Position numbers and translations under genes: made by a program. Below the pieces are notes generated by a model. The model did no database searches, was not told the DNA's origin, and was given only the letters and a program-made list of their open reading frames with translations. From Hymenobacter oligotrophus (lineage in GTDB: Bacteria; Bacteroidota; Bacteroidia; Cytophagales; Hymenobacteraceae), in the NCBI RefSeq assembly GCF_003574965.1, contig NZ_CP032317.1, forward strand, positions 3,286,001 through 3,350,000: a stretch of 64,000 nucleotides of DNA. Reading direction: 5' to 3'. Position 1 is the first letter of the stretch; every line of letters begins with the position of its first letter. Shown piece after piece: positions 34,807 through 43,504 of this stretch.

Positions 34807-36249
34807 TTACAGCTTAACGGTAATGCTTTGGGGCTCGGTGAAAAAGCGCAACGCTTCCAAGCCGCCTTCGCGCCCCACGCCCGAGTTTTTCATGCCGCCG
34901 AAGGGCGTGCGCAGGTCGCGGTGCAGCCAGGTGTTCACCCACACAATGCCCGTTTCCAGCGCGTGCGCCACGCGGTGGGCCCGCTGCAGGTCGCGCGTCC
35001 AGAGGGTGGCGGCCAGGCCGTACTCGGTGCCGTTGGCCCAGCGCAGCACCTCCTCTTCGGTGTCGAAGGGCGTGAGGGTGACTACCGGACCAAACACCTC
35101 CTCGCGGTTGACGCGGCACTCCGGACCTAGGCCCTCGAACACGGTAGGTTGCAAAAAGTAGCCGCCGGCGCAGCGGCCACCTAGGTGCACGCGCTGCCCG
35201 CCGGCCAGCAGGGTGCCGCCTTCGTGGTGCGCCAGTTCGATGTAGCTCAGCACTTTTTGCAGGTGCGGCTCGCTTACCAGCGCGCCTTGGCGGCTGCCCT
35301 CTTCCAGCGGGTCGCCAACATTAAGCATGGCCACGCGCTCCAGAAATGCCGCCTTAAATTGCTCGTACACGGGCCGCTCCACGAAAATGCGCGAGCCGCA
35401 CAGGCAAATCTGGCCTTGGTTGGCAAAGCTCGACTGCACGCTGGTATTCACGGCCGCTTCAAAGTCGCAGTCGGCGAAGACGATGTTGGGGTTTTTGCCG
35501 CCCAGCTCCAACGACAGTTTTTTGAACATGGGGGCGGCCGTGCGGGCAATATGCTCGCCCGTTTTGGTGCCGCCCGTAAAGCTGATGGCCTTGATGTGCG
35601 GATGCTCCACCATGGCTTGGCCGGCGCCGGGGCCGGTGCCGTGCACAATGTTCAGCACGCCCGCTGGCAAGCCCGCCTCCTGGCACAGCTCGCTCAGCAG
35701 GTAAGCCGTCATGGGCGTTACTTCCGAGGGTTTGGCCACCACGCAGTTGCCGGCGGCCAGTGCGGGCGCAATCTTCCAGGTGAAGAGGTACAGCGGCAGG
35801 TTCCAGGGCGAAATGCAGCCCACCACACCTAGGGGGTGGCGCACCGTGTAGTTCAGGGCTACGCCGTCCTGCATGTGCGTTTCGGAGGCAAAATGCTGCG
35901 CCGCCGTACCGAAGAAAGAGAAGTTGCTGGCAGCCCTAGGTATATCCACGGTGCGGGCCAGCTTCAGCGGTTTGCCGTTGTCGATGCTTTCGGCGCGGGC
36001 CAGCCGCTCCAGGTCGCGCTCAATCAGCTCGCTGATGCGCACCAGCAGCTTGCCCCGCTGCTCAGCCGGAGTAGCGCGCCACGCCGGCCACGCTGCCTGC
36101 GCTGCTTCCACGGCCCGTTGTACGTCCTGCGCATCCGAATCGGGAACTTGGCTGTACACCTGGCCGGTAGCCGGTTCGATGTTGGGCAAGTAGCGGCCGG
36201 CGGCCGGCGCTACCAATTGCCCGCCGATGTAGTTGCGAAGCTGAAGCAT
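34807..36249 (-). CDS. Aldehyde dehydrogenase, probable 2-aminomuconate semialdehyde dehydrogenase
   Basis: NAD(P)-dependent oxidation of an aldehyde in the cytoplasm. The 480-residue length is normal. Family marks are the PWNLPLYLF stretch, ELGGKNPNIVFADCD with the catalytic glutamate, the nucleophile Cys282 in GQICLC, and EEVFGPVV near residue 384. Its overall look resembles the hydroxymuconate/aminomuconate semialdehyde type (AMSDH), and HAAO, ACMSD, kynureninase and kynurenine monooxygenase lie within 20 kb. On that basis I infer the step following ACMSD in kynurenine degradation. ATG 36249 is chosen; a TAGCTTTG box sits 22 bases upstream on the same strand. Confidence 0.87.
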   Translation of the reverse strand: MLQLRNYIGGQLVAPAAGRYLPNIEPATGQVYSQVPDSDAQDVQRAVEAAQAAWPAWRATPAEQRGKLLVRISELIERDLERLARAESIDNGKPLKLARTVDIPRAASNFSFFGTAAQHFASETHMQDGVALNYTVRHPLGVVGCISPWNLPLYLFTWKIAPALAAGNCVVAKPSEVTPMTAYLLSELCQEAGLPAGVLNIVHGTGPGAGQAMVEHPHIKAISFTGGTKTGEHIARTAAPMFKKLSLELGGKNPNIVFADCDFEAAVNTSVQSSFANQGQICLCGSRIFVERPVYEQFKAAFLERVAMLNVGDPLEEGSRQGALVSEPHLQKVLSYIELAHHEGGTLLAGGQRVHLGGRCAGGYFLQPTVFEGLGPECRVNREEVFGPVVTLTPFDTEEEVLRWANGTEYGLAATLWTRDLQRAHRVAHALETGIVWVNTWLHRDLRTPFGGMKNSGVGREGGLEALRFFTEPQSITVKL

Positions 36250-36270
36250 AAAGCAGGAGGTGTAAGCAGC

Positions 36271-36278
36271 CAAAGCTA
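36271..36278 (-). promoter_or_regulatory. Putative -7 box (TAGCTTTG) of the aldehyde dehydrogenase gene
   Basis: Consensus match on the minus strand 22 bases before ATG 36249. Confidence 0.5.
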
Positions 36279-36349
36279 CCAAAACTGCCCGGCGTTTCGG
36301 CCAGCCCTAGGTGCCCAAAAGCGTTGGCACAAGCAGGAGCCGCCAACGG

Positions 36350-36382
36350 CAACGCCCCGCTCCGGGGCAGAGCGGGGCGTTG
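36350..36382 (-). terminator. Terminator-like hairpin after the glycosyltransferase gene
   Basis: Perfect arms CAACGCCCCGCT and AGCGGGGCGTTG; it lies 21 bases past the stop of the gene ending at 36404. Confidence 0.6.
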
Positions 36383-36403
36383 ACAAACCTCGGAACGCGG
36401 CGC

Positions 36404-37369
36404 TTACGGATGCGTTGAGGACGACAACGCCTGCGGGTTTAGCTCCACCGGAATGTTGGTGTCGGAAATAATGTAGAGCGGGCGGCGGCGCACGTTGTTG
36501 TTGAGGCGAGCTAGGTACTCGCCAATCACGCCCACGGCAATCAGCTGCACGCCCCCCAAGAACAGGATGCTAACCATGAGCGAAGGCCAGCCGGGTTCGT
36601 ATTCCTGCGCGATGAAGCGGGCGTATAGCGTGTAGAGCAGCACCAAAAAGGCCACACCCGATACCGTAAAGCCCATTATCGTAGCGGCTTTTAGGGGCAC
36701 GTCGGAAAACGCCGTGATGCCGTCCAGAGCCAGCCGGAACATCTTGCGGTAGGTGTAGCCGGTTTCGCCGCCGGCGCGCTGGGCCCGGTCGTACTCGATG
36801 TAGGTTTGCCGGTAGCCGATCCACGATATCTGCCCGCGCAAAAACTTGTTCTGCTCGGGCATCAACTTAAGCGCCTCCACCACCTTGCGCGAAATGATGC
36901 GGAAGTCGCCGGTATCAACCGGAATGGAAACGTTAGTAATGTTGGCCAGAATGCGGTAGAACATCTTGGCCGTAAACAGCTTCATGGCGCTTTCGCCCTG
37001 GCGGCGGCGGCGCTTGGCGTACACCACTTCGTAGCCCTCGCGCATGCGCTGGTACAGCTCCGGAATCAACTCGGGCGGGTCCTGCAGGTCGGCATCGATA
37101 ATCACCACCGCCTCGCCCTGCGACAAATCGAGGCCCGCCGTTACGGCAATTTGGTGGCCGAAATTGCGGCTGAAATTGATGTAGCGCACATCGGCGTGCT
37201 GGGCCGCCAGCTCATGAATCAGCGCCAACGAACGGTCGCGCGAGCCATCGTTGATGAAGATGTACTCGCACTGCAGCTGCATCGGGTCGATTACACCGCG
37301 CAGGCGCTGATACAGCGTCGGGATGTTCGCTTCCTCGTTGTAGATAGGAATGATAACGGAGAGGTCCAC
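36404..37369 (-). CDS. GT2 glycosyltransferase with C-terminal membrane segments (GtrB/DPM-like)
   Basis: Likely makes a polyprenyl-phosphate sugar donor on the cytoplasmic face of the membrane. The 321-residue protein opens with IIPIYNEEANIP, carries the nucleotide/metal motif VIIDADLQDPPE and DTGDFRIISRKVVEAL, then two hydrophobic segments (about residues 232-256 and 265-290). Start is GTG at 37369. It is the last gene of a minus-strand run with the methyltransferase and the 775-residue membrane protein, with a 48-base gap. The sugar is not predictable. The flipped lipid-linked sugar could feed a GT-C enzyme. Confidence 0.9.
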   Translation of the reverse strand: MDLSVIIPIYNEEANIPTLYQRLRGVIDPMQLQCEYIFINDGSRDRSLALIHELAAQHADVRYINFSRNFGHQIAVTAGLDLSQGEAVVIIDADLQDPPELIPELYQRMREGYEVVYAKRRRRQGESAMKLFTAKMFYRILANITNVSIPVDTGDFRIISRKVVEALKLMPEQNKFLRGQISWIGYRQTYIEYDRAQRAGGETGYTYRKMFRLALDGITAFSDVPLKAATIMGFTVSGVAFLVLLYTLYARFIAQEYEPGWPSLMVSILFLGGVQLIAVGVIGEYLARLNNNVRRRPLYIISDTNIPVELNPQALSSSTHP

Positions 37370-37417
37370 AGCGGGCAGGTATGTGGGTGGGGTAGGGCTA
37401 AAAACCGGGCTGCAAAA

Positions 37418-38188
37418 TTAGGCTGCGGGGCAGCTGGGCTTGTGCGCCACGGCAAACACACTCATGCCCACCGGAAAGTTAAGGCGGTTGAGCACGGCGT
37501 TTTCGAGCCGTAGCAAACCGAGGAGGGTGCTGTTCAGCGGTTTGGGCAGGGCTGCTAGGTCGCCGCTGGCGTTGGTGGCTTGGCTTTGCGCTTTGCTGGG
37601 CTGCAGCAGCCGCTGTAGGCTGCGCACCAGCAGGGCGGGCGCAAACAAGGCCCCGTTCCAGTACGAGCTGCGGCTCACCCCGAACGCGCTGGTGCGCAAC
37701 GCGGCCAACAGCGTTTCGCGCGTGTAGCGCCTAAAGTGGTGATTCACCACGTCGTGCTGGCTCCAGAGCACCGGAAAAGCAGGTACAAACACAAGCAGCC
37801 GCCCGCCGGGCTTCAGCACGCGGTGCCACTCGCGCAAGGCCTGGGCCTCGTCCTCGATGTGCTCGAGCACGTCGGAAGCAATGATCAGATCGAACTTTTC
37901 GTCCTCAAAATCGAGGTGCGCCGCGTCCATCACCGAGGTGCTGGGCAAGCCCCGTTGCTGGGCCAGGGCAATGGCACGCGGGCTAATGTCGATGCCCGTA
38001 AGGTTGCTAAAGCCTTTGTCGCGCATGCGCAACATCAGCGGACCGCCCGAGCACCCGATTTCAAGAATCGAAGCCGTAGGCGCAAGGCCCAGCTGCTGAA
38101 CCAAGGAAAAGACAAAATCGCGGCGCCCTTCAAACCACCAGTGTTTTTCTTCCAGCAGGTGGTATTGCGCTTCGTAACGTATATCCAT
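37418..38188 (-). CDS. Class I SAM-dependent methyltransferase
   Basis: A 256-residue protein with an AdoMet fold: ILEIGCSGGPLML (motif I, residues about 40-52), GIDISPRAIALAQ, FDLIIASDVLEHIED and LKPGGRLLVFVPAFP (post-motifs). The rest of the C-terminus is less conserved, with a hydrophobic stretch. Substrate unknown; neighbours suggest a lipid-linked or cell-surface glycan. Its ATG follows the stop of the membrane-protein gene with no gap (stop 38189-38191), so translation is probably coupled. Confidence 0.86.
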   Translation of the reverse strand: MDIRYEAQYHLLEEKHWWFEGRRDFVFSLVQQLGLAPTASILEIGCSGGPLMLRMRDKGFSNLTGIDISPRAIALAQQRGLPSTSVMDAAHLDFEDEKFDLIIASDVLEHIEDEAQALREWHRVLKPGGRLLVFVPAFPVLWSQHDVVNHHFRRYTRETLLAALRTSAFGVSRSSYWNGALFAPALLVRSLQRLLQPSKAQSQATNASGDLAALPKPLNSTLLGLLRLENAVLNRLNFPVGMSVFAVAHKPSCPAA

Positions 38189-40516
38189 TTAAAGTCGGGG
38201 CAGGTTACCAATGGGGTAACCGTTTTTGGCTATTTGCTTGTGGGGGCCTAGGTTGCTGATGGTGTAAACATCGGTATCGAGCGGCCGGATCAGCAGCTCA
38301 TCGGCAATCAGGTCGTCGTTTTCGTACAGCACCTCCAGGCGGGTGGTGGCCGGCGTGGCGTGCACCACCACGGCGCTGCGCACCCAATCGCCGCTGATTT
38401 CGGTGGAGCGCCGCGTGTCGTTTACTACGTGCTCCAGCAAGTTGCCCTGCTTGTCGTACAGCTTGGCCTGAATGTGCCCGATGCCGTACTGGCTGCGCGC
38501 GTCAATCCATACCGATACCTCGTAGCGGCCCGTATCGGCGGGGGCGGGCAGGGGGCCATCGTACAAGGTAGCAAAGCCTTTGGGCGAGGTAAAAGCCCCC
38601 GGCCGCAGAAACGCGCGCTCCGAAGCGCGGCCGGCGTACGACTCGAGCAGCACACCCCGCGGCGTGGTGGCGTACACCTGCTGCGGATGCGCCGTGAGCT
38701 GCAACCGGTGCTCCTGAAAATATTGCAGCGCAGCGGCTCGGTCGGTGGCGGCCAAGGCTGCCACCGGCAACTCGTACAAGCTGAACCTAGGGGTGCTGAC
38801 CAACGGCTTGCCCAGCGCCACGATGCGCTTTTCGAAGGCGGCTAGCTCGTCGGGCGTTACCAGCAGCAAAAACGGTTTGCCGTTGGGCAGCTGGCGCAGC
38901 AAGGGCTTATCAACCAGCGGGCTGCCCAAAATCTCCGTCAGGCGCAGCGTTTGGCCGATGGAGGTGCGTGCCATGGCAGCCGAGAGCAACGGCAGTTTGG
39001 TATCGAGCGAGGCCCGAAAGCTCTCGTAACGGGCGCGGTCGGGCGCATCGAACTGCAGCTTGTCGGTGCCGAAACGAGCGTAGGGCAGCGGCAAAATGGC
39101 CTGAAAATCTTCGGGTTGGCGCCCAATGCCCCGCAGTGCTTCGCGGTAGTTGCCTTGGCCCGCCTGCAAGTCGGCGGCGTTGGCACGGTCGCGCAGCGGG
39201 CGGGCTTGCGCCTGCCAGTTCACCAACGCCTCGAAGCCGGCTACCGCCCCCGCCACCAACAGCACCGAAACGCCGAAGCGCTGGGCCCGGCGCTGCTTGA
39301 GGTAGCGATACAGCTGGTAAAAGTAGTAGGCGACGTAAACGGTGTAGACGTAATAGAAATACCAGGCAAAACGCCCCAACGCGCGCAATTGCTTAACAGG
39401 ACCTAGGAACGGCAGCAGCAGCTCGCCGCCCGGCGCACGCAGCGGCAGCGCCATGGCCCACAGCAGCAGCAGCACCGAGGCCCACAAAGCGGCCCGCAGC
39501 CCTTGCGGCAGCGCTGGGCGCAGCACCAGGCGGGCATGGCCACGCATTACGTAGCGCACCAGCCGCACAGCCGCCACCACCAGCACCAGCAAGCCCAACG
39601 CGCCCACGTACGATTCGCCCTCCCAGGCGTACGGGTTCGGCAGCCACGGGAATATGTGTCGGAGCGCATCGCGCACGGGGTTAATTACCGGCAGAAATAC
39701 GCTGGCGAAGTTGGCGTAGTAATGCATGAGCCCCCACGGGTTGGGCGGGCGGTCGGTTACCGCATCGGTAAGCAGCAGCCACACGCGGTACACCACCAAA
39801 GGCGTTATAGCCGCCGTAAGCAGGCGCAGCAGCCAAGCGTAGTGTTGCTGGCGCTGCCGCCATTGCTGCGCCAAAAACACCCCGCCGAACGTGATGGTGA
39901 TGATGGAGCCCATCAGCAGGAAGTAGGGGTGCAGCAGCCCCGAAAGCAAGGCCGTAAGGGCGTAAGCCAGGTACCAACGCCAGCGGCGCGGCTCGTCTTT
40001 GCTGCGCAACAACCAGTACCACAGCAGCGGCAACACGGCCGGGTGCGCCATGGAGGCGTGCGAATCGAGGCGCGCCATTTGCGGCGACAAAAACGCGATG
40101 ATAAGCGCCGCCGGAACGGCATACCAATTGGGCAGGCCCAAGCGGCGGCACACGCCCAGCACCGCTACCGGCGTAAGCCCAATCGAAGCCAAGCTGATGA
40201 TATTCAGCACGCCCAGGATGCGCTCGTCGAAGGGCAAAAGGTGCTGGTTGACCCAGGCCAGCGGGTACGACACCAGCGGCTGCATATCGTTGTAGTTGAT
40301 ATGCTCGCCGTAGGGGTACTGCATGCCGCTAAAGTGCGTGCCGAAGTTGTAGCGGATGTAATAGGCTATTGAGTAGTAGCCCCGAACGCCGTCGCCGGCG
40401 GAGTTGAACAGGTATTGGTTGGGGTGAAATAACACCGGCCCGTATACAACAGCCATCAATCCCAACGTGATCAGCAGAATCAGAAAATAAGGCCAGCGTG
40501 AGGAATGCTGCTGCAT
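38189..40516 (-). CDS. Large polytopic membrane protein, GT-C-like
   Basis: A 775-residue protein with roughly ten to twelve hydrophobic helices in the first 450 residues and a large C-terminal soluble beta-rich domain (about 500-770). The extracytoplasmic loop after the first helix contains NSAGDGVRGYYS, with an acidic residue placed as in GT-C enzymes, and QYPYGEHINYND. It resembles YfhO-like and unnamed glycan membrane proteins, but I cannot name a family firmly. Together with the GT2 and methyltransferase genes it probably belongs to a cell-surface sugar pathway (inference). Confidence 0.7.
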   Translation of the reverse strand: MQQHSSRWPYFLILLITLGLMAVVYGPVLFHPNQYLFNSAGDGVRGYYSIAYYIRYNFGTHFSGMQYPYGEHINYNDMQPLVSYPLAWVNQHLLPFDERILGVLNIISLASIGLTPVAVLGVCRRLGLPNWYAVPAALIIAFLSPQMARLDSHASMAHPAVLPLLWYWLLRSKDEPRRWRWYLAYALTALLSGLLHPYFLLMGSIITITFGGVFLAQQWRQRQQHYAWLLRLLTAAITPLVVYRVWLLLTDAVTDRPPNPWGLMHYYANFASVFLPVINPVRDALRHIFPWLPNPYAWEGESYVGALGLLVLVVAAVRLVRYVMRGHARLVLRPALPQGLRAALWASVLLLLWAMALPLRAPGGELLLPFLGPVKQLRALGRFAWYFYYVYTVYVAYYFYQLYRYLKQRRAQRFGVSVLLVAGAVAGFEALVNWQAQARPLRDRANAADLQAGQGNYREALRGIGRQPEDFQAILPLPYARFGTDKLQFDAPDRARYESFRASLDTKLPLLSAAMARTSIGQTLRLTEILGSPLVDKPLLRQLPNGKPFLLLVTPDELAAFEKRIVALGKPLVSTPRFSLYELPVAALAATDRAAALQYFQEHRLQLTAHPQQVYATTPRGVLLESYAGRASERAFLRPGAFTSPKGFATLYDGPLPAPADTGRYEVSVWIDARSQYGIGHIQAKLYDKQGNLLEHVVNDTRRSTEISGDWVRSAVVVHATPATTRLEVLYENDDLIADELLIRPLDTDVYTISNLGPHKQIAKNGYPIGNLPRL

Positions 40517-40719
40517 CGGATGCGCCTGGGCAGGCTAAAGAAAATCAGACTAGTGTTGAACCCGCAAGTTACGCGTTCGGGCTTAAAGCAGGGCTAGGAG
40601 TTGGCGCGTAGGCCCGGCCGCCGCAGTGCTGCCTTTGGCCTAGGTGCCACGAGGCTGGCCGCGGCCTAGGAGCCTTGGCGGGGCGTGGGGGTTGTATGCC
40701 CGCGCCTGAAATTCGGAGC

Positions 40720-41466
40720 TTACCGGAACAAGCCGTACCGCGCAATGCACCACAGGGCCCACAGGCCGTCGCGCCAGTTAATTTTTTTGCCCTCGGCGTA
40801 GGTGCGCCCGTAGTAGCCCACGCCCACTTCGTAAATGCGTACGCCCGGCACGCGGGCCATTTTGGCCGTTACCTCGGGCTCGAAGCCGAACCGTTTTTCG
40901 CGCAGCACCAGGCCTTGTAGCAACTCGCGCCGGAACAGCTTGGCGCCGGTTTCCATGTCGGTCAGGTTCAGGTCGTTAAAAGCGTTCGATAGAAACGTAA
41001 GCAGCTTGTTGCCGATGCTGTGCCAGAAGAACAGAATGCGGTGCGGCTCGCCGCCCACAAACCGCGAGCCGTACACCACATCGGCGTTGGCCTTGAACAC
41101 GGGTTGCAACAGCTTGGCGTAGTCGGCTGGGTCGTATTCCAGGTCGGCGTCTTGCACCACAATGTATTCGCCGGTGGCGGCGGCAATGCCGGTGTGCAAC
41201 GCGGCGCCTTTGCCTTGGTTGTGGGCATGGCGCAACAGCCGCACACCTAGGGCGGGGCGGGCGGCGGCGTAGGCGGCCACCACGTCGGCCGATCCATCGG
41301 CCGAGCCGTCATCAATTACCACTACCTCGCGCGCCACGCCGGGCGGCAGCGGCGCCGCGTACACGGCATCGAGCACGCGCCCAATGGTGGCGGCTTCGTT
41401 GTAGAGCGGGATGATTACCGAGAGCAGGCCAATGCGCGGGGCTGGGTCGGGAAGGCTGGTAGGCAA
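40720..41466 (-). CDS. GT2 glycosyltransferase, dolichol-phosphate-mannose-synthase-like
   Basis: A 248-residue cytoplasmic GT2 enzyme without C-terminal membrane helices. It shows SVIIPLYNEAATIGRVL, VIDDGSADGSADVV, QGKGAALHTGIAAATGEYIVVQDADLEYDPADY (with the metal-binding DAD) and a late ETGAKLFRR. This is the DPM1-like type which charges a polyprenyl phosphate with a sugar. It lies 7 bases after the SDR gene on the same strand, suggesting co-transcription, although the SDR probably belongs to another pathway. The 203-base gap before the 775-residue membrane protein has two CCTAGG motifs and no gene. Confidence 0.9.
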   Translation of the reverse strand: MPTSLPDPAPRIGLLSVIIPLYNEAATIGRVLDAVYAAPLPPGVAREVVVIDDGSADGSADVVAAYAAARPALGVRLLRHAHNQGKGAALHTGIAAATGEYIVVQDADLEYDPADYAKLLQPVFKANADVVYGSRFVGGEPHRILFFWHSIGNKLLTFLSNAFNDLNLTDMETGAKLFRRELLQGLVLREKRFGFEPEVTAKMARVPGVRIYEVGVGYYGRTYAEGKKINWRDGLWALWCIARYGLFR

Positions 41467-41473
41467 AGCGGAG

Positions 41474-42265
41474 TTATAAACTGCTGGTGCGGCCGCCGTC
41501 TACGGGTACGTTGATGCCGTTGATGTAGCCCGCCGCCGGCGAAGCCAGGAAAGCCACGGCCGCTGCCACTTCCTCCGAGTGCCCAAACCGCCCGGCCGGA
41601 ATCAGGCGCAGCATGTTGGCTTCGAGCGCCTCCACGGGTTGGCCCGTACTGGCGCTGCGTGCTTCGAGCAAGCTGTGGTGGCGCTGGGTAAGGGTGGCGC
41701 CGGGCAGCACGTTATTTACCGTAATGCCGTGTGGGCCCAGCTCGGTGGCCAGGGTTTTGGCCCAATTGGCTACGGCCCCCCGAATGGTGTTCGATACCCC
41801 TAGGTTAGGCAGCGGCTGCTTCACCGATGTGCTGATAATGTTGACGATGCGCCCGTACCCAGCTGCTTTCATGCCCGGCACCAGGGCTTGGGCCAGCAAG
41901 TGGTTGCAGATAACGTGCTGCTCGAAGGCAGCGCGCAAGGCATCCACGGCGGCGTCGAGCAAGGGGCCGCCGGCGGGGCCGCCGGTGTTGTTCACCAAAA
42001 TGTGGGTGGCAGGATGACGGGCCACGTGGCTGGCTATCTGGGCGGCCACGTCGAGGGGGTGGGCAAAATCGGCCACCAGCCAATCGTGCTGTTGCCCTAG
42101 GTGCGCAGGCAGCGCGGCAGCGGCCTCGCGCAGGCGGGCTTCGTTGCGGGCCACGAGCGTAACGGCGGCGCCTTGCGCCGCCAGCGCCTCGGCCACGGCG
42201 CGGCCTATCCCTTGCGTGCTGCCGCACACCACGGCGCGGCGCCCCGAGAGTTGTTCTGAAAGCAT
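41474..42265 (-). CDS. Short-chain dehydrogenase/reductase
   Basis: A 263-residue classical SDR: cofactor motif GSTQGIGRAVAE at about residues 15-26, NNTGGPAGG, a serine-bearing NIISTSVKQPL segment and C-terminal INVPVDGG. In place of the usual YxxxK the corresponding stretch reads LGVSNTIRGAVANWAKTLA, so the tyrosine and lysine are not in the canonical spacing. Such variants are often seen in the 3-oxoacyl-ACP-reductase-like group found beside HAAO. Divergent from HAAO across a 197-base gap, it may act in kynurenine degradation (inference). ATG 42265 gives the standard length; the longer open frame is not family-like. Confidence 0.83.
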   Translation of the reverse strand: MLSEQLSGRRAVVCGSTQGIGRAVAEALAAQGAAVTLVARNEARLREAAAALPAHLGQQHDWLVADFAHPLDVAAQIASHVARHPATHILVNNTGGPAGGPLLDAAVDALRAAFEQHVICNHLLAQALVPGMKAAGYGRIVNIISTSVKQPLPNLGVSNTIRGAVANWAKTLATELGPHGITVNNVLPGATLTQRHHSLLEARSASTGQPVEALEANMLRLIPAGRFGHSEEVAAAVAFLASPAAGYINGINVPVDGGRTSSL

Positions 42266-42462
42266 AAGCTCGAAAGTAGACAAACGGCGGCTCATTGGCA
42301 CCAAATGGGGCGTTTTGCGTAAGTTGGGCAGAGGAATTGCACCTCTGCCTAGGTGGTTTTGGCGCGGTGCTGCGCGGCCAGCCCAAGGCCCCGGCGCTGT
42401 TGCCGCGTACCCTAGGTGCCGGGCAGCAAGTTCCCTCACTTCACCACCCAACACTCCCGCCC

Positions 42463-42999
42463 ATGCCCGTTACCCGCCCTTTCAATTTTCAGCAGTGGAT
42501 TGATGAACACCGCCATTTGCTGAAGCCACCCGTGGGCAACCAGCAGGTATTTAAAGGCAACGACGACTTTATTGTAATGGTAGTGGGCGGGCCCAACGCC
42601 CGCAAGGATTACCACGTCGACGACAGCGAGGAGTTTTTCTTTCAGCTCGAAGGCGACATGACGCTGAAGATCATCGAGGACGGCCAGCCGGTGGACGTGC
42701 CCATTCGGGCCGGCGAAATCTTTTTGCTGCCAGCCGGCGTGCCGCACTCGCCGCAGCGCCCGGCCAACACGGTGGGCCTGGTGGTGGAGCGCTACCGCAA
42801 GCCCGGTGAACTGGACGGCTTTCAGTGGTACTGCGAAAACTGCGGCACCAAGCTGCACGAGGAGTTTGCCGAAGTAACCGACATCGTAAAGCAACTGCCC
42901 GTCATCATGAACAACTTCTGGCAAAACGAGGAGCGCCGCACCTGCCGTAGCTGTGGCACCGTAATGCAGCCCCCGGCGCCAGCTGCGGCCAAGGAATAA
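42463..42999 (+). CDS. 3-hydroxyanthranilate 3,4-dioxygenase
   Basis: Cupin dioxygenase opening the ring of 3-hydroxyanthranilate to 2-amino-3-carboxymuconate semialdehyde. The 178-residue protein has iron ligands His51, Glu57 (YHVDDSEEFF) and His95 (GVPHSPQ), and the bacterial-type C-terminal rubredoxin-like site with Cys124/127 (CENC) and Cys161/164 (CRSC). ATG 42463 was selected; the longer open frame upstream is mostly intergenic. The stop TAA at 42997 is the first triplet of a purine-rich repeat arm. ACMSD and kynureninase follow on the same strand. Confidence 0.94.
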   Translation: MPVTRPFNFQQWIDEHRHLLKPPVGNQQVFKGNDDFIVMVVGGPNARKDYHVDDSEEFFFQLEGDMTLKIIEDGQPVDVPIRAGEIFLLPAGVPHSPQRPANTVGLVVERYRKPGELDGFQWYCENCGTKLHEEFAEVTDIVKQLPVIMNNFWQNEERRTCRSCGTVMQPPAPAAAKE

Positions 43000-43504
43000 G
43001 GAAGAATGACGAAGGATGATGCCGCAGGCTCGCAAGTGCGCAGCAATGTGCTGCTAGATAAGTCCTTCGCGTTTGCGGTGCGCATTGTTCGGCTGAGCCG
43101 GTATTTGCGCGAGCAACGTTGCGAAGCCGAGCTGGTGCGCCAACTGCTGCGCAGCGGTACTGCAATCGGAGCCAACGCCGAAGAAGCAGCCGGCGGCATC
43201 TCTAAAGCCGAGTTTTCGCAGAAAATCGGTATAGCTTACAAAGAAGCGCGCGAAACCTCCTATTGGCTTCGGCTCTTGCGCGAAGTAGGCTCGCTGGAGC
43301 CAGCTGCTTACGAAAGCCTGCAAGCCGATTGTGACGAGCTGTGCCGCATCAGCCGCGCCATCCTCAACTCAACGCGCGAAAACCGTCGTGCTGCCTCCTG
43401 ACGCCCCTGCCAAAGTTGCGAAAGAGGATACGGCTTACCCACCCATGATCCAGTCTGCTGCCCACCCCAATCAGTCCTCCTTGGTCCTTCCTCCTTCCTC
43501 CTTA
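42997..43504. mobile_element. Putative inverted-repeat cassette carrying a four-helix-bundle gene
   Basis: A purine-rich arm (42997-43020, TAAGGAAGAATGACGAAGG) faces a complementary arm (about 43471-43504). About 20 bases at the outer ends match with three to four mismatches. The cassette separates HAAO from ACMSD. No transposase or target-site duplication is apparent, so mobility is inferred only from the arrangement and from similar arms at 5066-5169 and 55920-55986. Confidence 0.45.
43006..43401 (+). CDS. Four-helix-bundle protein (S23/IVS-like)
   Basis: A 131-residue all-helical basic/acidic protein resembling the 23S rRNA intervening-sequence-encoded family. Characteristic stretches are [12 protein letters not shown], the central [15 protein letters not shown] and [13 protein letters not shown] near residues 75-95. 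The first codons lie in the left purine-rich arm. It sits 6 bases after HAAO and 43 bases before ACMSD, in the middle of a pathway to which it has no obvious link. Function is unknown; these proteins form pentamers in solved examples of the family. Presence inside inverted arms suggests an inserted cassette. Confidence 0.85.
   Translation: MTKDDAAGSQVRSNVLLDKSFAFAVRIVRLSRYLREQRCEAELVRQLLRSGTAIGANAEEAAGGISKAEFSQKIGIAYKEARETSYWLRLLREVGSLEPAAYESLQADCDELCRISRAILNSTRENRRAAS

Noticed and set aside
42997-43504. Diversity-generating retroelement suggested by the four-helix-bundle protein
   Set aside because: No reverse transcriptase or template/variable repeat pair is present; the protein is closer to S23/IVS type than Avd.
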